A DNA stretch of 53,166 nt from Verrucomicrobia bacterium UBA7008. GTDB lineage: Bacteria; Verrucomicrobiota; Kiritimatiellia; RFP12; UBA1067. Made by a program: the position numbers and the translations under genes. Numbering within the stretch: the stretch's first letter is position 1; every line of letters starts with the position of its first letter. Below, in pieces: positions 52,701-53,166 of the stretch. The notes under the pieces are model-generated. The model was not told the DNA's origin. It made no database searches and worked only from the letters and a program-made list of their open reading frames with translations. The DNA lies in contig DJXI01000011.1 in the NCBI GenBank assembly GCA_002449695.1, positions 10,984 through 64,149 of the forward strand. The letters run 5' to 3'.

Positions 52701-53000
52701 GAGAAAGACGACGGGGATTCGCCCGAACGCCTCCGGAGGCAATGGCCGCTCCACCGCGCCGCAATCCACCACGCACCCTTCGGGACGCCAGAAGTCGAGC
52801 AGTTCCTTCAGCCCGGTCCTCAGTCCGCTTTCGGGATCCTTCCATTCTAGCGGATCGCCCTGACGGCCTCCATACTCGAACGCATGGACGTTCCAGCCGT
52901 GCTCGCGGGCATAGCGGAACACGCCTTCGAAATGCCGCCGGCTGTTGACTGCCTCCGAGGCGCGGAACGCCAGCACGGTACGGTCGCGTCTTTTGTTCAT
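49749..53000 (-). CDS. XylR-type regulator fused to secreted agarase-like glycosidase
   Basis: 1083 residues without a stop. Residues 1-394 are a complete LacI-like sensor ('VLAFRASEAVNSRRHFEGV', 'EIAVVGVDDDQQICENT', 'LTSIRQDYEEGG') plus AraC HTH ending 'FKARTGETIGEF'. Residues 395-415, MRRTICLLLVLVGISGFAAA, form a signal peptide or membrane helix. Residues 416-1083 are a full GH50-like enzyme ('LGYYIDNELVW', 'LLVTEWSFPA') with beta-sandwich, paralogous to the 689-residue enzyme at 42865; the part from Met395 is also 689 residues. The regulator aligns in frame through its last helix, so a simple frameshift does not explain the join. N-in/C-out topology would place DNA binding inside and enzyme outside. 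Alternatives: internal initiation at 51818 or signal-peptidase cleavage. Start chosen at MNKRRDR, where such sensors normally begin. Confidence 0.8.
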   Translation of the reverse strand: MNKRRDRTVLAFRASEAVNSRRHFEGVFRYAREHGWNVHAFEYGGRQGDPLEWKDPESGLRTGLKELLDFWRPEGCVVDCGAVERPLPPEAFGRIPVVFLDLYGDGGHSAAAAISSDDKGIASVAACELLKLGLSDCAFVPPMRDYPWSEARRKEFVRLVRMNRRTAHVFDCGGAPNIQVADWRERLGRWLATLPKPCGVFAACDLVGAAVLDLCRAGCIDVPTEIAVVGVDDDQQICENTVPTLTSIRQDYEEGGYLVCGMLDKMMAKSMPRPQRLHYGIAAVIRRASSCSCGDRRVLKAIEHIRLHACERISLDDIAREMGCSRRLATRLFRQHQRQSILDGIHEERIKRVKMFLANPRHDMKSLPDLCGYKSLVDLRRVFKARTGETIGEFMRRTICLLLVLVGISGFAAADFYRVEKGSDDWAVVDASGRSELLLGVDQVRWDGMPCERMGWRRPYEEHNAAHYGSRREWEDETLARLKSWGFNMLGACCDDSLRHRGLAHSIFLNMSEGFCTGDEDRWISEYKGVPNTAMPNVFHPDYAAYCDAAAREMCEASRNDVDLLGYYIDNELVWQGKRGAPKETGFFDTVRGKGEGHSARRKLMEFLRERGIDGWVSFDALPFARQKELKAAFLDFAAERYFRVTTEAIRRHDPNHLILGCRFAGLDGAPVALWKAAGRFCDVITFNCYPWADIDRNVVLDAKGGVSLVSRLADVYALTGKPLLVTEWSFPALDTGRPCLNGAGQRFKTQAERVEASALFARTLLSLPYVLGYSYFMWIDQPALGTNGEKPEDSNYGLVSEDGVPYAGLTEMFARLHKEVRDGVRRPSMPQPKEPPRMTERSTADAFRSEATGNPKDIRFIHNGADWELANSRGLSLRGKIGGTNMVDEVVVDSRFCGRYNGMIQLIATNGVSHWVLGDCVKSVKFGQTGMCGSILITATGRTEEHSFVLEHRITVAPDRKDFLCEVVGLENTGCSPFSVKRFYMCPFAAEDRPSVKRGVPNVWKGGRECYWKMSGGRLYGMVSSDISAERFKFHVDAYGCQHPDTCFILEVAVELAPGERHTPSTPMSARCVVSREASLPQ
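51816..51818 (-). other. In-frame internal start candidate for the free enzyme
   Basis: ATG at codon 395 of the fusion, followed by Arg-Arg and a hydrophobic signal sequence. A weak AGGCGAG lies 4 bases upstream. Initiation here would yield a 689-residue exported enzyme, exactly the length of the paralogue. Confidence 0.5.
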
Positions 53001-53041
53001 ATTCTCCAATATCACTGCATTTTCGATACGGAACAGCCCAT

Positions 53042-53070
53042 ATTGTATCATAATTCCATTCGTGCCGCAA
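53042..53070 (-). promoter_or_regulatory. Promoter of the regulator-enzyme fusion
   Basis: TTGCGG (53065-53070), 17-bp spacer, TACAAT (53042-53047) on the minus strand; leader about 35 nt to the ATG at 53000. Confidence 0.5.
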
Positions 53071-53115
53071 CCACATCAATCCTGGAGTTTACCCATTTTT
53101 TGGCACGGCTCGTTT

Positions 53116-53147
53116 GGCGGGCGAAAAAAGCGCGGCAACCGCCCGCC
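53116..53147. repeat. Inverted repeat near the window end
   Basis: GGCGGGCG and CGCCCGCC (8 bp) flank a 16-base spacer, followed by GTTTTC. Possibly a terminator for something outside the window, but stem-loop geometry is poor. Confidence 0.3.
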
Positions 53148-53166
53148 GTTTTCGGTAGAATACCGA

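Noticed and set aside
53116..53147. Strong rho-independent terminator at the right edge
   Set aside because: The 8-bp stem has a 16-base loop and only four T residues; listed only as an inverted repeat.

Overview
The window is GC-rich (roughly 60 %). Apart from two regulators it is coded almost entirely on the minus strand. Its gene content is that of a polysaccharide degrader from the PVC group, most likely a Kiritimatiellae/Verrucomicrobiota-type anaerobe: DUF2341/LamG surface proteins, many Tat-exported phosphoesterases, one-component regulators joining a LacI-like sensor to an AraC helix-turn-helix (XylR type), and several glycoside hydrolases. The taxonomic call is inference from gene content. 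I see no rRNA, tRNA, CRISPR array or insertion sequence, and no gene-free stretch longer than 300 bases.

Layout, left to right. (1) 33-3771: an exported TIM-barrel-like protein and a large DUF2341/LamG surface protein behind a strong promoter. (2) 3906-9008: an operon for a glycoside hydrolase family 2 enzyme fused to a glycerophosphodiester phosphodiesterase, a GlpT/UhpT-type organophosphate transporter and a HAD-phosphatase lipoprotein. (3) 9189-20887: an operon led by a LamG surface protein, followed by three Tat metallophosphoesterases, a 1269-residue two-barrel hydrolase-like protein and a sialate O-acetylesterase. (4) 21080-26814: an XylR-type regulator (plus strand), a second LamG gene, the remnant of a second regulator, and an sn-glycerol-1-phosphate dehydrogenase-like gene. 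(5) 26946-30405: sorbose-1-phosphate-reductase-like dehydrogenase, beta-helix protein and PfkB kinase. (6) 30529-41481: MFS transporter, exported DapA-family aldolase, SDR, GH10 xylanase, discoidin/LRR surface protein, an uncharacterised barrel protein and a fourth Tat phosphoesterase, divergent from a second XylR-type regulator (41601-42794). (7) 42865-53000: two paralogous agarase-like (GH50-like) enzymes, a free-standing copy of their C-terminal beta-sandwich, a Tat MBL-fold hydrolase, a third LamG protein, and an XylR-type regulator fused in frame to the second agarase-like enzyme.

Three observations stand out. First, a 28-bp bipartite site, two (G/C)TTG(T/C)(A/G) half-sites exactly 22 bp apart, lies upstream of four promoters (blocks 2, 3 and both transcription units of block 4). 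At three of them it sits exactly 10 bp upstream of the -35 element, and at the fourth about one helical turn further away. It is probably the operator of the regulator at 21080-22159, and it ties the GH2-GDPD operon, the phosphoesterase operon, a LamG gene and the glycerol-1-phosphate dehydrogenase into one regulon. My reading is that this regulon degrades a glycerophosphate-bearing glycan, possibly one built of sn-glycerol-1-phosphate units as in lipoteichoic acid or phosphoglycerol-substituted glucans. Second, the ORF at 49749-53000 joins a complete cytoplasmic regulator, an internal signal peptide/membrane helix and a complete exported glycosidase without any stop codon, giving a ToxR-like topology with an enzyme outside. 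Third, the five large repeat-built surface proteins, and no other proteins here, end in the same short tail of the form G-(L/M)-x-(V/I)-I-(L/V)-(R/K) at the C-terminus, a candidate sorting or outer-membrane signal.

The window also records recent rearrangement: a tandem duplication of the LamG/regulator unit with a decayed second regulator, orphan Tat-leader fragments behind two LamG genes, and several small repeats (a cloverleaf palindrome, 7-9-bp tandem repeats, hairpins) lying in frame inside coding sequences.
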